Notes under the pieces: model-generated | The model's database searches: none | What the model was told of the DNA's origin: nothing | The model's input: only the letters and a program-made list of their open reading frames with translations | Translations under genes and position numbers: made by a program | Part shown: one piece after another, positions 43,563 to 54,300 of the stretch | Position numbering within the stretch: the stretch's first letter is position 1 | How the letters are laid out: each line of letters begins with the position of its first letter | DNA from: Pseudomonas sp. SL4(2022) | Lineage (GTDB): Bacteria > Pseudomonadota > Gammaproteobacteria > Pseudomonadales > Pseudomonadaceae | NCBI RefSeq assembly: GCF_026625725.1 | Contig: NZ_CP113060.1 | Location: forward strand, 4,098,001 to 4,162,000 | Length of the DNA stretch: 64,000 nucleotides | Direction: 5' to 3'

Positions 43563-45879
43563 AGGTAGCACTGGCGATGATGTTGCGACGGTTGCCGTAC
43601 CAGCAGTAGAAGTCACAGGTAGCCACGTATTCCTTGTCAGTGACGTTGTTTGCATTTACCTGGAACGTTACGTCCTGAAGTTTGTAGCTGACCATGGCGT
43701 CATATACTGTGTAAGACGGTAAACGCAGAGTGTCGGTTTCTCTGTTATCGCCATAACTTTCGCCGGTATAGCGAGCACCTGCACCTACAGCAAATCCATT
43801 CAACCAGCCCTCACTGAAGCGATAGGTCGCCCACAGTGAGGCCAAACGATCAGCTACTTGCGAAGGGGTTTTTCCTTTTTCGGCGCCAACGGTGGTCTTG
43901 GTCGTTTCTGCATCGAGCAGAGTGACGGAGCCTACCAAACTCAAGTTATCGACCACCTGCGCAGCGGCCTCAAGTTCGATGCCGCGACTACGCACTTCCC
44001 CTAACTGAGTGCGAATTCCATTTCCCGTAGTTTTTCGCACGTTCTGCTGAGTCAGCTCAAACAAAGCCAAGTTGAAAGAGCCGTCGAATCCTTGCGGCTC
44101 GTACTTCAGGCCAACCTCCTTCTGATCGCCACTCTCCGGCTTATACGGATCGCCAGTAGTCGGGTTGATCTCGCTAACGGGCAGGAAGAACTCGGAGTAG
44201 CTGACATAAGGAGTCAGCCCGTTATCTGCGACGTAAGCCGACCCCACAGTCCAAGTGAACTCCTCGTCGCGAATGCTTTTGTGCACACCAGTCGTACGGT
44301 TGTCGATATCAGAACGGGCATTGTCGTAACGACCGCCAAGCAGGAGTACCCAGTGATCATCGACCTTGAGCTGCTCTTGCATATAGATACCGATTTGATC
44401 GGCACGAGTACGCTTGTCTTGCAGGTCGGACGCGGTAACAGGACTCAGTCCTGCGGCACCCAGTTTTACCAAGTTTACGCTGCCATAACTGGGGTTGTAG
44501 GCATTGAGCGGTTCACGAATTAGCGGATCAGAACCAAAGGACTCTTCGTTAATCTTCAGCTGTTGATAGTCGACGCCAGCCAGGAAGGTGCTTTCAAGCA
44601 CTTCACCGCGCCAGTAGTTGACTAGGCGGTTATCCAGCGACAGGTTGTCGGCTTGACCATCGGTATAGGTCAAACCACGCATAATCTTCTGTCGGCTAGG
44701 ATCGTTCAGATCGGGGTAAGCGGCGCTGACCATGCCAAAGGCGAAGTTGAAAGCGGGACCGTTTGTTGCGCCGCCAACAAGGGAAGAAGCCGCGCTTCGC
44801 AGCAGGTCAATGGAATGCCCGGCGTAGTACATCTGGCGCAGGTCGACATCAAGATGACCGTAACGGAAATTTTGCTGGAAGTCCCAGGAATCGCTGAGGC
44901 GATGATTCAGCTCGTATCCTAGGGAGTATTGAGTGCGGTCAAACTTTTCGTAGTCAGGGTTACCGACCGCAGTATCGGTATCGATATAGCCGTTACCAAC
45001 GTTGTATAGCGTTCCTTCGGCAGGAAGAAACTGCAGTTGTGGGTCGGAGCGGTCTTTCTGGAAGTTAGCCAGCACGGTCAACGAGGTTTCATCGTTGAAG
45101 TTGAATGTCATGGATGGTGCGAGCAATAAGCGCTCGGCATCGACATCGTCGACCTGAGTCCCCGTGTCGCGGGATAGGCCAACCACACGGAACAGGACGT
45201 CCCCCTGTTCATCCAGCTTGCCGCCCACATCGAACTGCAGCTGCTTGCGGTTGAAGCTGCCGTACTGCAGGCCTACTTCGTTCTTAGCCTCAGCATTGGG
45301 GCGCTTACTCTGCAGATTTATGATGCCGCCAGGTGTGGATTGACCGTAAAGCACGGAAGAGGCCCCTTTCAGTACCTCGACGCGCTCAAGCATATAGGGG
45401 TCGATCTGCCAGCTGTAGAAACCACTGGAGTAGACACGTACGCCATCCTGAAACAGCCCATTATTGGCCTGCTTGAAGCCGCGCAGAATGAACCAATCCT
45501 GCTTATTGTCTTCACCAAAATATCCAGCCTGAATGCCGGCCGAGTAGCGCAGCGCATCACTGATGGTTTGAACGTTGCGATCCTTCATTTCCTGCTGGGT
45601 AGCTACAGATACCGAGCGGGGAGTTTCATTAAGGGGCGTGTTGGTCTTGGTAGCACTGCGACTGTTCTTGGCCACATAACCTTGATCTTCGCCAACCGGA
45701 CTATCCAGCTCGCCACTGATGTACTGTGCGTCTAGCTCCAGTGGTTTCTGAGCCGCTTCCTCTGCCAAGGTGGCAAAACTCAGCGCACCCAGTGCACATG
45801 CCATTGCCACGTGCAGATGCGCCTTAGGGAAGGGGGCTCTGGCCAGATACTTCGACTGCTGTTCCATCCACTGCTCCAT
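43552..45879 (-). CDS. FhuA/FoxA-type TonB-dependent siderophore receptor
   Basis: 775 residues with a signal peptide ending near ALSFATLAEE. The plug shows NETPRSVSVATQQEMKDRN, FILRGFKQ and RVEVLKGASSVLYGQSTPGGIINL, the hallmark of hydroxamate receptors, and the barrel ends in CDFYCWYGNRRNI...YEF with the paired cysteines seen in FhuA relatives. The start at 45879 may be an ATG twelve bases too long (45867 is also an ATG). A perfect PvdS-type box lies about 50-75 bases upstream. Sampled GC (about 48%) is lower than in the flanking biosynthetic genes, which hints at separate acquisition. It should import the siderophore made by the adjacent NRPS. Confidence 0.92.
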   Translation of the reverse strand: MEQWMEQQSKYLARAPFPKAHLHVAMACALGALSFATLAEEAAQKPLELDAQYISGELDSPVGEDQGYVAKNSRSATKTNTPLNETPRSVSVATQQEMKDRNVQTISDALRYSAGIQAGYFGEDNKQDWFILRGFKQANNGLFQDGVRVYSSGFYSWQIDPYMLERVEVLKGASSVLYGQSTPGGIINLQSKRPNAEAKNEVGLQYGSFNRKQLQFDVGGKLDEQGDVLFRVVGLSRDTGTQVDDVDAERLLLAPSMTFNFNDETSLTVLANFQKDRSDPQLQFLPAEGTLYNVGNGYIDTDTAVGNPDYEKFDRTQYSLGYELNHRLSDSWDFQQNFRYGHLDVDLRQMYYAGHSIDLLRSAASSLVGGATNGPAFNFAFGMVSAAYPDLNDPSRQKIMRGLTYTDGQADNLSLDNRLVNYWRGEVLESTFLAGVDYQQLKINEESFGSDPLIREPLNAYNPSYGSVNLVKLGAAGLSPVTASDLQDKRTRADQIGIYMQEQLKVDDHWVLLLGGRYDNARSDIDNRTTGVHKSIRDEEFTWTVGSAYVADNGLTPYVSYSEFFLPVSEINPTTGDPYKPESGDQKEVGLKYEPQGFDGSFNLALFELTQQNVRKTTGNGIRTQLGEVRSRGIELEAAAQVVDNLSLVGSVTLLDAETTKTTVGAEKGKTPSQVADRLASLWATYRFSEGWLNGFAVGAGARYTGESYGDNRETDTLRLPSYTVYDAMVSYKLQDVTFQVNANNVTDKEYVATCDFYCWYGNRRNIIASATYEF

Positions 45880-45929
45880 AGTTAAATCTAATAAGAAAGA
45901 TTCGTATTTATTCCGCTCACCCCTACTAG

Positions 45930-45953
45930 ACGAACCTGCGTGGAAAAAATTTA
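45930..45953 (-). promoter_or_regulatory. PvdS-type (iron-starvation sigma factor) box
   Basis: On the minus strand TAAAT is followed by exactly 16 bases and then CGT, the consensus of promoters read by PvdS in fluorescent Pseudomonas. It lies about 50 bases upstream of the receptor start and 30 bases downstream of the NRPS2 stop. The spacing is exact. It implies iron-starvation control of receptor, acetyltransferase, hydroxylase and fhuF. No pvdS gene lies in the window. Confidence 0.65.
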
Positions 45954-45982
45954 GCGTTTAAGACAATTTTCTCGTTTAGCTG

Positions 45983-48900
45983 TCATCGCTCCAGCAACTG
46001 AGCCAACTCGGCTAGTACCTGCGGATGACGAACGATACCCTGGTGATCGGCCTCGATCAGTCGATGCGCGGCCGCCCTGCCCTGCACCTGCTCCAGGCCA
46101 CGCTCCAGCAAGACCGCGCGTCCGGCTGGCTGCGCCGCCCACCAGCAGTGCGGACGCACCTTCACCGTGGGAAGTGCGTAGCCGGCACACAAGCGGCGCA
46201 TATGCTGCTCCAGCGCCCAGGCGAACAGCAGTTCCTCCAGACTCTGGCGGGTCATGCCGTCCAGCGCCTGCCCCGCGAACCAGGTGCTGGCGACCTGCGG
46301 CCAGTCCAGCGGTTCCAGCTGCAAGAGTCGTTCGAACAGGCCATCCCAGGCCTTGGCGTGTAGCTCCGGCGCCAACAGCTGCAGATGCTCGACCAGCTTG
46401 GCCCGGGCCTGCGGGTGGCGGGCGTCGTCGCCAGCGATCTCGGTGCCCGGCACATAGCAGTCGAGCAGGCCGAGGAAGGCCACCTCCGCCCCCCGTGCTT
46501 CCAGACGTGCCGCCAGCTCCAGGGCCAGGCTGCCGCCCAGCGACCAGCCGACCAGGTGATACTGGCCCTGCGGCTGCTGCTGAAGCAGCGCGGCCAGGTA
46601 GGCATCGGCCATCTCGGTCAGCGCAGCATCGCGCCAGCTCGGGTCGAGGAAGCTGCGGCACTGCAGGCCGAAGACTTCGCGCGTGCCGTCCAGGCGCGCC
46701 GCCAGCGGCTGGTAGCCGGTGACCCGGCCGGTGACCGGGTGCGGGCAGAACAGCGGGGCTTTATCTGCCTGCTGACGGGTCAGGCGCAGCAAGGGCGACG
46801 GGCCCTGCACGGCCTGGCCGCGCGCCAGCTCCAGCAGGCCAAGCAGCTCCCGGCGATAGTCCGCAGCCAGGGATTTTATGGTCTCGCCGCGATACTGGTT
46901 GGCCGCGTACTCCCAGGACAGCTGCAACTGGCCGTCGAACACCTGGCCGTTGACCGCCAGACGCGCCGCCAGCGGGTTGTCGGCCGCCACCGCCGCACCA
47001 CCGCCGCTGGCCGGGCGGAACCAGTCCGCCGCCGCGCCGGCCTGATACTGGCCGAGGTAGTTGAAGATCACTTCGGCGGTCGGCAGCTCGGCAAGAGAAG
47101 CCCGCGCCTGCGCATCGCCCAGCCAACGCAGCACGCCGTAGCCCTGGCCGCCGTGTTCGACCTGCTGCAGATGCTGCTGCACGCGCTGCAGTTGCAGCTG
47201 CGGATCGTCCAGGTGCGGCAGCTGCAGCGGATACAGGCTGGTGAACCAGCCGACCGTGCGCGTCAGATCATGGTCGCCGGCCAGCGCATCGCGGCCGTGG
47301 CCTTCGAGGTTGACCCGCAGGCCGGAGTGGCCGCTCCAACGGCACAGGGCGCGTGTCAGCGCGGTAAGCAACAACGCATCGATACGCACGCCCAGCTGCG
47401 CCGGAGCCTGCAGCAGGCGCTTGGTCTCGCCAGCATCCAGGGCCAAGCGCACTTCGCGCTTGTCGCCATGGCTGGCGCTGATGCCGTCGAGCTCGCGTGG
47501 CAGGGCCAGCGCCGGGCCACTCAGCCGGCTGCACCAGGCATCCAGTTCGACCTGCGCCGCGTCGCTACGTGCCCATTGCTGCAGGGATTCGCTCCAGCCT
47601 TTGTAGGACTGGCTCTTGCCCGGCAGGCGCAGGGCCTGACCGGCTTCCAGCTGGCGATAGGCCGCCAACAGGTCTTCCAGCAGGATGCGCCAGGACACCC
47701 CGTCCACCACCAGGTGATGGACGGCGAGCAACAGGCGATTCGCCTTGCCCGCCTGGCGCAGGTGCAAGCCGCGCAACAGTGGCCCTCGGGCCAGGTCCAG
47801 GCTGCGCTGCGCCTCGTTGCACAGCGCTTCGGCCTGCGCGTCGTCAGCCGCCTCGCGCTGCCAGAGCAGCATCTGATCAGCTTGCACCTCGCCGTAGTGC
47901 TGGGCCCAGCGACCGTCGCGCTGCTCGAAACGCAGGCGCAGTCCATCGTGATGCGCCACCAGTGCCTGCAGTGCCTGCTCCAGCAGGATCGGATCAAGCG
48001 GACGCAGCAGCTCCAGATTCAGCGCCTGGTTCCAGTGCGCCGGCTCCGCCTGATTCATGGCGAAGAAATGCGCCTGGATCGGCGCCAGCGGCAGTTCGCC
48101 GGTGACCGGTTCCTGCGCGATTTCCTCACCAGCAGCGCGGGCCGCCTGGGCCAGCTCGGCCAGGCGGGGGAACTGGAACAGCTCGCGCGGCGCCAGTTGC
48201 AGCCCCTGTTGGCGCACGCGGCTGACCACCTGCAAGGCGACGATGGAGTCGCCGCCCAGCTCGAAGAAATGATCCTGGCGCCCTACCCGCTCCACGCCCA
48301 GCACTTCGGCCCAGATGGCGGCGAGGATGCGCTCGTGGTCGGTCTGTGGCGCTTCGTAGTCCTGGCTCTGCCAGGTCGGTTCCGGCAGCGCGGCACGGTC
48401 CAGCTTGCCGGCCGGGGTCAGCGGCAGCTTGTCCAGGGCAATGATCTGCGCGGGAACCATATAGTCCGGCAACACCTTGGCCAGCTCGGCCTTCAGCGGT
48501 GCAGTGTCGGCGCCCTGTTTGGCCACCACATAGCCCACCAGTTGCTTGCCGGCCGGCGCCTCACGAGCGATCACCGCCGCCTCCTGTACGCCGTCCAGGG
48601 CCAGCAGCTGGCTTTCGATCTCGCCCAGCTCGATGCGGAAGCCACGGATCTTCACCTGATGATCGACGCGACCGAGGTAATCCAGGGTGCCATCCGCACG
48701 CCAGCGCACCAGGTCGCCGGTGCGGTACATGCGCTCACCAGCGGCGCCGAACGGATCAGGCATGAAGCGTTCGGCGGTCAGCTCCGGGCGCTGGAAGTAA
48801 CCGCGAGCCAGGCCGACTTCGCCACCGATATACAGCTCGCCGGCCACGCCGATGGGCAGCAGGTTCAGCTCGGCATCCAGCACATACAGGCTGCGCGGAC

Positions 48901-51367
48901 CGACCGGATTGCCGATGGGGGCATAGGCCGCCTCGAAACTGTCGCCCGGATAGGCTTCCCAGATCAGTGGAGTGACCACCGTCTCGGTCGGGCCGTAGCC
49001 GTTGATGATCCGTTGCGGCTGCAGCACCTTCTGCAGGCGCTCGTAGGTTTCTCGGGTAAAAGCTTCGCCACCCAGGGTCCAGGAACGTACAGGCAGCTTC
49101 AGGTTCTGACTTTCCACCCAATCCAGCAGTTGTTGGGCATAGCTCGGCGGCAGGCAGGAAATGGTCACGCCCTCGTCGGCGATCACCTGGCAGGTCTTCT
49201 CCGCGCTCCACAGCTCCTGGTCGCGAATCACCAGGCGGCTGCCGAAGGCCAGCGGCACCGTCCAGCGCTCCAGGGCGCCGTCGAAACTGATCGAGGCGAA
49301 ATGCAGTTCGACATCGTCCGGGGTCATGCCGTAGCGCTGGCCGATGGTCTGCACATGCATGCTCAGGCCGAGATGGTTCACCGCCACGCCCTTGGGCTGG
49401 CCGGTGGAGCCGGAGGTGTAGATCAGGTAGGCCAGATTGAGCGGGTGCAGTTGCACCATAGGCACAGATGCTTCGAAGGCAGACAGGTCGAGCTGATCCA
49501 GATACAGCGCTTCAACGCCCTCGCCCAGCGGCAGACGCTCGGCCAAGTCGGAGGAAGTGATCAGCCACTGCAGCCCCGAATCCTCGACCATGTAGCTGAG
49601 GCGCTCACGCGGGTAGTCCGGATCGAGCGGCACAAAAGCGCCGCCGGCCTTCAGCACCGCCAGCATCGCCACGATCATCGCATTACCGCGCTCCAGCGAG
49701 ACGCCGACACGAGATTCCGGGCGCACGCCGTGGGAAACCAGCAGATTGGCCAGTTGGTTGGAGCGAGACTCCAGCTCGGCGAAGGCAATCCGCTCACCGC
49801 CATGCACCAGGGCAATGGCCTCCGGGCGCAGGCGCGCCTGTTCGGCGATCAGCGCGGGCAGCAGGCGCGCGGCATCGAAGCTCTGCCGCGACATGTTCCA
49901 CTCGGCCAGTTGCAACTGATCCTGACCATCCAGCACCTCCAGACGCACCAAAGGCTGATCCGGTGCGGTACTGACCCGCTCCAGCAGGCTCAGCAGATGC
50001 GCCGCCATCTTCTGCATCTGCCCATCGTCGAGGCGCTCGCGGGCCCAGGTCAGGGTCAGGCGCAGCTGGCCGGCGCTGTCTTCCAGGCTGTCCAGGGCCA
50101 GGTCGAACAGTGCGTGCGGCACCCCCTGAGCCAGCGGTTCCAGGCGCAGGCCGGGTAGCTGCAAGGCGCCGAGGTCGCGCTTCTGGTGGTTGAACAACAC
50201 CTGGAACAGCGGCGTCTGGCCCAGGCTGCGCTCGGGCGCCAGGGCCTCCACCAGCTGGTCGAACGGCAGGTCCTGCTGGTCCTGGGCGTCCAACGCGTGA
50301 CGGCGCACTTCGGCCAGCAGCTGACGGAAACTCAGGCCGACATCGAACTCGGCGCGCAGCACCTGGGTATTGACGAAGAAGCCCACCAGCGGCGCCGTCT
50401 CGGCGCGCTGGCGGTTGGCTACCGGCACACCGACACGGATATCACGCTGGTTGCTGTAGCGCGCCAGCAGCAGCTGGAAGGACGCCAGCAACAGCATGAA
50501 CAGGGTCGCGCCCTCCCTCTGGGCCAGTTGGCGCAGGCGCTCGGCCAGGGCTGGCGGCACCGCGACAGCCTGGCGCGCGGCGTGCCGCTGGCCACTCGCA
50601 TCCAGCTTGTAGGGCAAGGCCAGCACCGGCTGCTCGCTACCCAGGCGCTCGCGCCAGTAGCCGAGCTGGCGCTCGCGCTCGCCGGCCTCCAGCCAGGCGC
50701 GCTGCCACTGGGCATAGTCAGCGTACTGGATCGGCAGCTCGGCCAGTTGCGGCGCCTGCCCCTGGCGCAGCGCGGCATAGGCGCGGCCCAGTTCCTCGGC
50801 GAACACGCCGATCGACCAGCCGTCGGAGACGATGTGGTGGCAGACGATCTGCAAGCGCCAGCGCTGCTCGTCCAGACGCAGCAACTGCACGCGCAGCAGC
50901 GGCCCTTCGATCAGGTCGAAGGCCCGCGCCGCATGGGCATCGGCCAGGGTCTGCACGGCCTCGGCCTCGCCGCGCAGGTCGCGCTCCTCCAGGGCCAGCG
51001 GACCTGGCGGGTCAATGCGCTGGCATAGCTGGCCGTCGTGTTCGTAGAAACGCGTACGCAGCGCCTCGTGGCGCTCGACAATCAGCTCCAGAGCCGCCAT
51101 CAGCGCGGCACGATCCAGCTCACCCTCCAGGGCGAAGGCGCCGACCATGTGGTAGGCGCTGCTGTCCGGCTCCAGCTGGGCCACCAGCCACAGGCGCTGC
51201 TGGGCATGCGAGGCTGGCTGATGCTGGCCACGCGGCGCCGGCACCAGCGGCAGACGGTCGAAGCGGATGCCCTTGCTGGCCAGCAGTTCGAGGAAACGCT
51301 TCTGTTCTGCTGGCCCTAAGGCGAGGAAACGCCGCGCCAGAGCGGCCTTGTCGATGGGCGCGGTCAC
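45983..51367 (-). CDS. NRPS2: terminal siderophore module C-A-T-E-TE
   Basis: 1794 residues. Order: condensation domain (about 50-480, HHIVSDGWS), adenylation (about 490-1000), carrier protein with GGDSIVAL (Ser at about 1038), epimerisation domain (about 1070-1530, HHLVVDGVSW and VGWFTSLYP), then a thioesterase (about 1540-1794) with GWSLGG as nucleophile. A-domain pocket residues read approximately D-G-E-C-W-L-G-V-T, the same as modules 1 and 2. The GTG at 51367 has GGAGG five bases before it and overlaps the NRPS1 stop; a longer frame extending to 51823 merely reads into NRPS1 in another frame. It adds the last residue, as the D-isomer, and releases the peptide. Confidence 0.92.
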   Translation of the reverse strand: MTAPIDKAALARRFLALGPAEQKRFLELLASKGIRFDRLPLVPAPRGQHQPASHAQQRLWLVAQLEPDSSAYHMVGAFALEGELDRAALMAALELIVERHEALRTRFYEHDGQLCQRIDPPGPLALEERDLRGEAEAVQTLADAHAARAFDLIEGPLLRVQLLRLDEQRWRLQIVCHHIVSDGWSIGVFAEELGRAYAALRQGQAPQLAELPIQYADYAQWQRAWLEAGERERQLGYWRERLGSEQPVLALPYKLDASGQRHAARQAVAVPPALAERLRQLAQREGATLFMLLLASFQLLLARYSNQRDIRVGVPVANRQRAETAPLVGFFVNTQVLRAEFDVGLSFRQLLAEVRRHALDAQDQQDLPFDQLVEALAPERSLGQTPLFQVLFNHQKRDLGALQLPGLRLEPLAQGVPHALFDLALDSLEDSAGQLRLTLTWARERLDDGQMQKMAAHLLSLLERVSTAPDQPLVRLEVLDGQDQLQLAEWNMSRQSFDAARLLPALIAEQARLRPEAIALVHGGERIAFAELESRSNQLANLLVSHGVRPESRVGVSLERGNAMIVAMLAVLKAGGAFVPLDPDYPRERLSYMVEDSGLQWLITSSDLAERLPLGEGVEALYLDQLDLSAFEASVPMVQLHPLNLAYLIYTSGSTGQPKGVAVNHLGLSMHVQTIGQRYGMTPDDVELHFASISFDGALERWTVPLAFGSRLVIRDQELWSAEKTCQVIADEGVTISCLPPSYAQQLLDWVESQNLKLPVRSWTLGGEAFTRETYERLQKVLQPQRIINGYGPTETVVTPLIWEAYPGDSFEAAYAPIGNPVGPRSLYVLDAELNLLPIGVAGELYIGGEVGLARGYFQRPELTAERFMPDPFGAAGERMYRTGDLVRWRADGTLDYLGRVDHQVKIRGFRIELGEIESQLLALDGVQEAAVIAREAPAGKQLVGYVVAKQGADTAPLKAELAKVLPDYMVPAQIIALDKLPLTPAGKLDRAALPEPTWQSQDYEAPQTDHERILAAIWAEVLGVERVGRQDHFFELGGDSIVALQVVSRVRQQGLQLAPRELFQFPRLAELAQAARAAGEEIAQEPVTGELPLAPIQAHFFAMNQAEPAHWNQALNLELLRPLDPILLEQALQALVAHHDGLRLRFEQRDGRWAQHYGEVQADQMLLWQREAADDAQAEALCNEAQRSLDLARGPLLRGLHLRQAGKANRLLLAVHHLVVDGVSWRILLEDLLAAYRQLEAGQALRLPGKSQSYKGWSESLQQWARSDAAQVELDAWCSRLSGPALALPRELDGISASHGDKREVRLALDAGETKRLLQAPAQLGVRIDALLLTALTRALCRWSGHSGLRVNLEGHGRDALAGDHDLTRTVGWFTSLYPLQLPHLDDPQLQLQRVQQHLQQVEHGGQGYGVLRWLGDAQARASLAELPTAEVIFNYLGQYQAGAAADWFRPASGGGAAVAADNPLAARLAVNGQVFDGQLQLSWEYAANQYRGETIKSLAADYRRELLGLLELARGQAVQGPSPLLRLTRQQADKAPLFCPHPVTGRVTGYQPLAARLDGTREVFGLQCRSFLDPSWRDAALTEMADAYLAALLQQQPQGQYHLVGWSLGGSLALELAARLEARGAEVAFLGLLDCYVPGTEIAGDDARHPQARAKLVEHLQLLAPELHAKAWDGLFERLLQLEPLDWPQVASTWFAGQALDGMTRQSLEELLFAWALEQHMRRLCAGYALPTVKVRPHCWWAAQPAGRAVLLERGLEQVQGRAAAHRLIEADHQGIVRHPQVLAELAQLLER
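48239..49909. repeat. A-T domain repeat copy 3 (NRPS2 module 4)
   Basis: A 1.67-kb segment coding for adenylation and carrier domains nearly identical to those at 54712-56384 and 59120-60792. Differences are few and clustered, and several stretches of over 150 bases differ from one other copy at only one to three positions. Confidence 0.85.
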
Positions 51368-54300
51368 AGGGCCTCCAGTTCGTCGAGCAGCGCGGCCATG
51401 TCGCGCAGGTCTTGGTCTTCTTCCTCGGCAGCGGCCGGGGCTTGACCGTCGAGGTTGGCGGCCAGGGCCGCCAGGTTTTCCGCTTCGAAGAAGGCGCGCA
51501 GCGGCAGTTCCAGCCCCAGGCGCTGGCGCAGCAGGGCCACGGCCTGGGTGGCCAGCAGTGAATGCCCGCCGAGTTCGAAGAAGTTGTCGTCGAGGCCGAC
51601 CTGGGCCACTTCCAGCACTTCCTGCCAGATAGCCGCCAGGGCGATCTGCCGTTCGCTCTGTGGCGCCCGGTAAACCCGTGCCTGCCACACCGGCTCGGGC
51701 AGCGCACGACGCTCCAGCTTGCCGTTGGGCGACAGCGGCATGCGCTCCAGGCGCATCAGGATCGAGGGCACCATGTGCTCGGGCAGCTCGCTCTTCAATG
51801 CCGCCTTGATGCCGGCCAGCCAAGCGGTCTCATCCACCGGCAGCGGATCGGCCACCAGATAGCCGACCAGCTGCTTGCCGATCTGGCTGTCGCGGGCCAC
51901 CACCACGGCCTCGGCGACGCCCGGCTGGGCACCGAGCTGGGCTTCGATCTCGCCCAGTTCGACGCGGAAGCCGCGGATCTTCACCTGATGGTCGATGCGC
52001 CCCAGATAGTCGATGGCGCCGTCGGCACGCCAGCGCACCAGGTCGCCGGTGCGGTACATGCGTCCGCCCTCGCTGCTGAACGGATCGGGCAGGAAGCGCT
52101 CGGCGGTCAGTTCCGGACGGCGGTGGTAGCCGCGCGCCAGGCCGATGCCGGCGATGTACAGCTCGCCGGGCACGCCCTGCGGCACCGGGTTGAGCTGGGC
52201 ATCGAGGATATGCAGGCGCAGGTTGGCGATCGGCCGTCCGATCGGCACGGCATGCCGCCCCTCCTCCACGCAGGTCCAGTGGCTGACGTCGATGGCCGCT
52301 TCGGTCGGACCGTACAGGTTGTACAGCCCAGCCTGCGGCAGGCGCTGGAAGGTCCGCACCTGCAGCTCCGCCGGTAGCGCCTCGCCGCTGCAGATGACGC
52401 GGGTCAGGCTCTGGCACTGCTCCACGTCCGGGTGTAGGAGGAAAGCCTGCAGCATGGAGGGCACGAAGTGCAGCGTACTGACCTTGTGGCGCTGGATAAG
52501 CTCCACCAGCTTCTGCGGGTCGCGATGGTCGCCCGGCGCGGCCACGGCCAGGCAGGCGCCGGTGATCAGCGGCCAGAAGAACTCCCACACCGAGACGTCG
52601 AAGCTGAACGGGGTTTTCTGCAGCACCACATCGCCAGCGCCGAGCTGATAGGCCTCCTGCATCCACAGAATGCGGTTGGCCAGGGCCTCGTGGCTGTTGC
52701 CGGCGCCCTTGGGCTTGCCGGTGGAGCCGGAGGTGTAGATGACGTAGGCCAGATCGTTGCCCTGGAGGCTGATTGCCGGCGGCGTGACCGGCTGGGCACT
52801 GCAGTCCTCGCGATCCAGGCCCAGGGCCTTGAGCCCGGCCGGCAGCGGCAGACGCTCGACCAGCGCGCTGTGCGACAGCAACAGGTCGACGCCAGAATCC
52901 TCCAGCAGATAGGCCAGGCGTTCCAGCGGGTATTCCGGGTCGAGCGGCACGTAAGCACCACCGGCGCGGACGATGGCATGCAGGCCGATCACCAGCTCCA
53001 GCGAGCGCTCCAGGCTGATACCGACCAGGCTGCCGCGCTGCACGCCGAGGCTACGCAGGCGGTTGGCCAATTGGTTGATACGTGCCTCCACCTCGGCGTA
53101 GCTCAGCGTCTGCTCGCCGAACACCAGGGCTGGCGCCTGCGGCGTGCGCGCGGCCTGCTGGCTGATGCGCTCACTGAGGAAAACCTGCGGCCCGTAGTCC
53201 TTGGCCGTATCGTTCCAGATGGCCAGCTGCGCCTGCTCGTCTTCCTCCAGCAACGGCAGCAGGCCGATGGGCTGACTCGGGTCGGCGCAGATGCCTTCCA
53301 GCAGCCGTACGAAATGCCGTGCCAGGCGGGCGATGGTGCGCGCCTCGAACAGCTCGGCGGCGTAGCTGACGAAACCGCTGAGGCTGCCATCGGCCGCCTC
53401 CTCGGTATCCAGCGCCAGGTCGAACTGCGCGCCGGCGGCGCCCGGGTCATGCGGTTGCACGCGCAGGCCCGGCAGGCTGCCGAGGGCGCTGAAGTCCACC
53501 TGCTGATGGTTGAAGGTCACCTGGAACAGCGGGTGATGGCTCAGGCTGCGCGTCGGTTGCAGGGCTTCCACCAACTGGTCGAAGGGCAGTTCCTGGTTGG
53601 CCAGGGCATTGCGGCTGGCCTGGACCAGTTCGCCGAGCAGATCGCGGAAGGGTTTCAGCCCCGCTGGCTCGCCGCGCAGCACCAGGGTGTTGATGAAGCA
53701 ACCGAGCACGCCGTCCATTTCCGCCAGGCTACGCCCGGCCACCGGTACGCCGACGCGGATATCCTCCTGGCCGCTGTAGCGGTGCAGCAAGGTCTGCCAG
53801 GCCGCCAGCAACAGGCTGAACAGGGTGCTGCCCTCACGCTGGGCCAGGGCGCGCAGTTGCGCGGTGAGCAACGGCGACAGCTCGAAGCGCCAACGCAGGC
53901 CCTGGCGCGCCCCCTGAGCCGGGCGTGGATGGTCGGTGGGCAACTCCAGCAGCGGCTGGTGTTCACCCAGGCGCGCCTTCCAGTAAGCCAGTTGGCGCGT
54001 GGCTTCGCTGGATTTCAGCCAGTCGCGCTGCCATTGGGCATAGTCGGCGTACTGCAGCGGCAGCGGCGCGAACTGCGCGGTACGGCCCTCGGCGAACGCC
54101 GCGTAGGCGGCGGCGAACTCGCCGATGAAACGCTGCATCGACCAGCCATCGGAGACGATGTGGTGCTGGACCAGCAGCAGGCGGTACTCCTGATCGGCCA
54201 GGCGCAGCACGCTCACCCGCAGTAGCGGCTCGGAAGCCAGGTTGAACGGGCGCGTGAGCAGCTTCTGCGCATAATCGCGCGCCTCGATTTCACGCTCACT

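Noticed and set aside
46385..50158. Plus-strand open frames of over 1200 codons opposite the NRPS genes (also 54409-58041)
   Set aside because: They mirror the adenylation and condensation domains, repeat where those repeat, and look like His/Gln/Arg-rich antisense translations.
51368..51823. N-terminal extension of NRPS2 by about 150 codons
   Set aside because: It lies fully inside the end of NRPS1 in another frame. The GTG at 51367 has an ideal ribosome-binding site.
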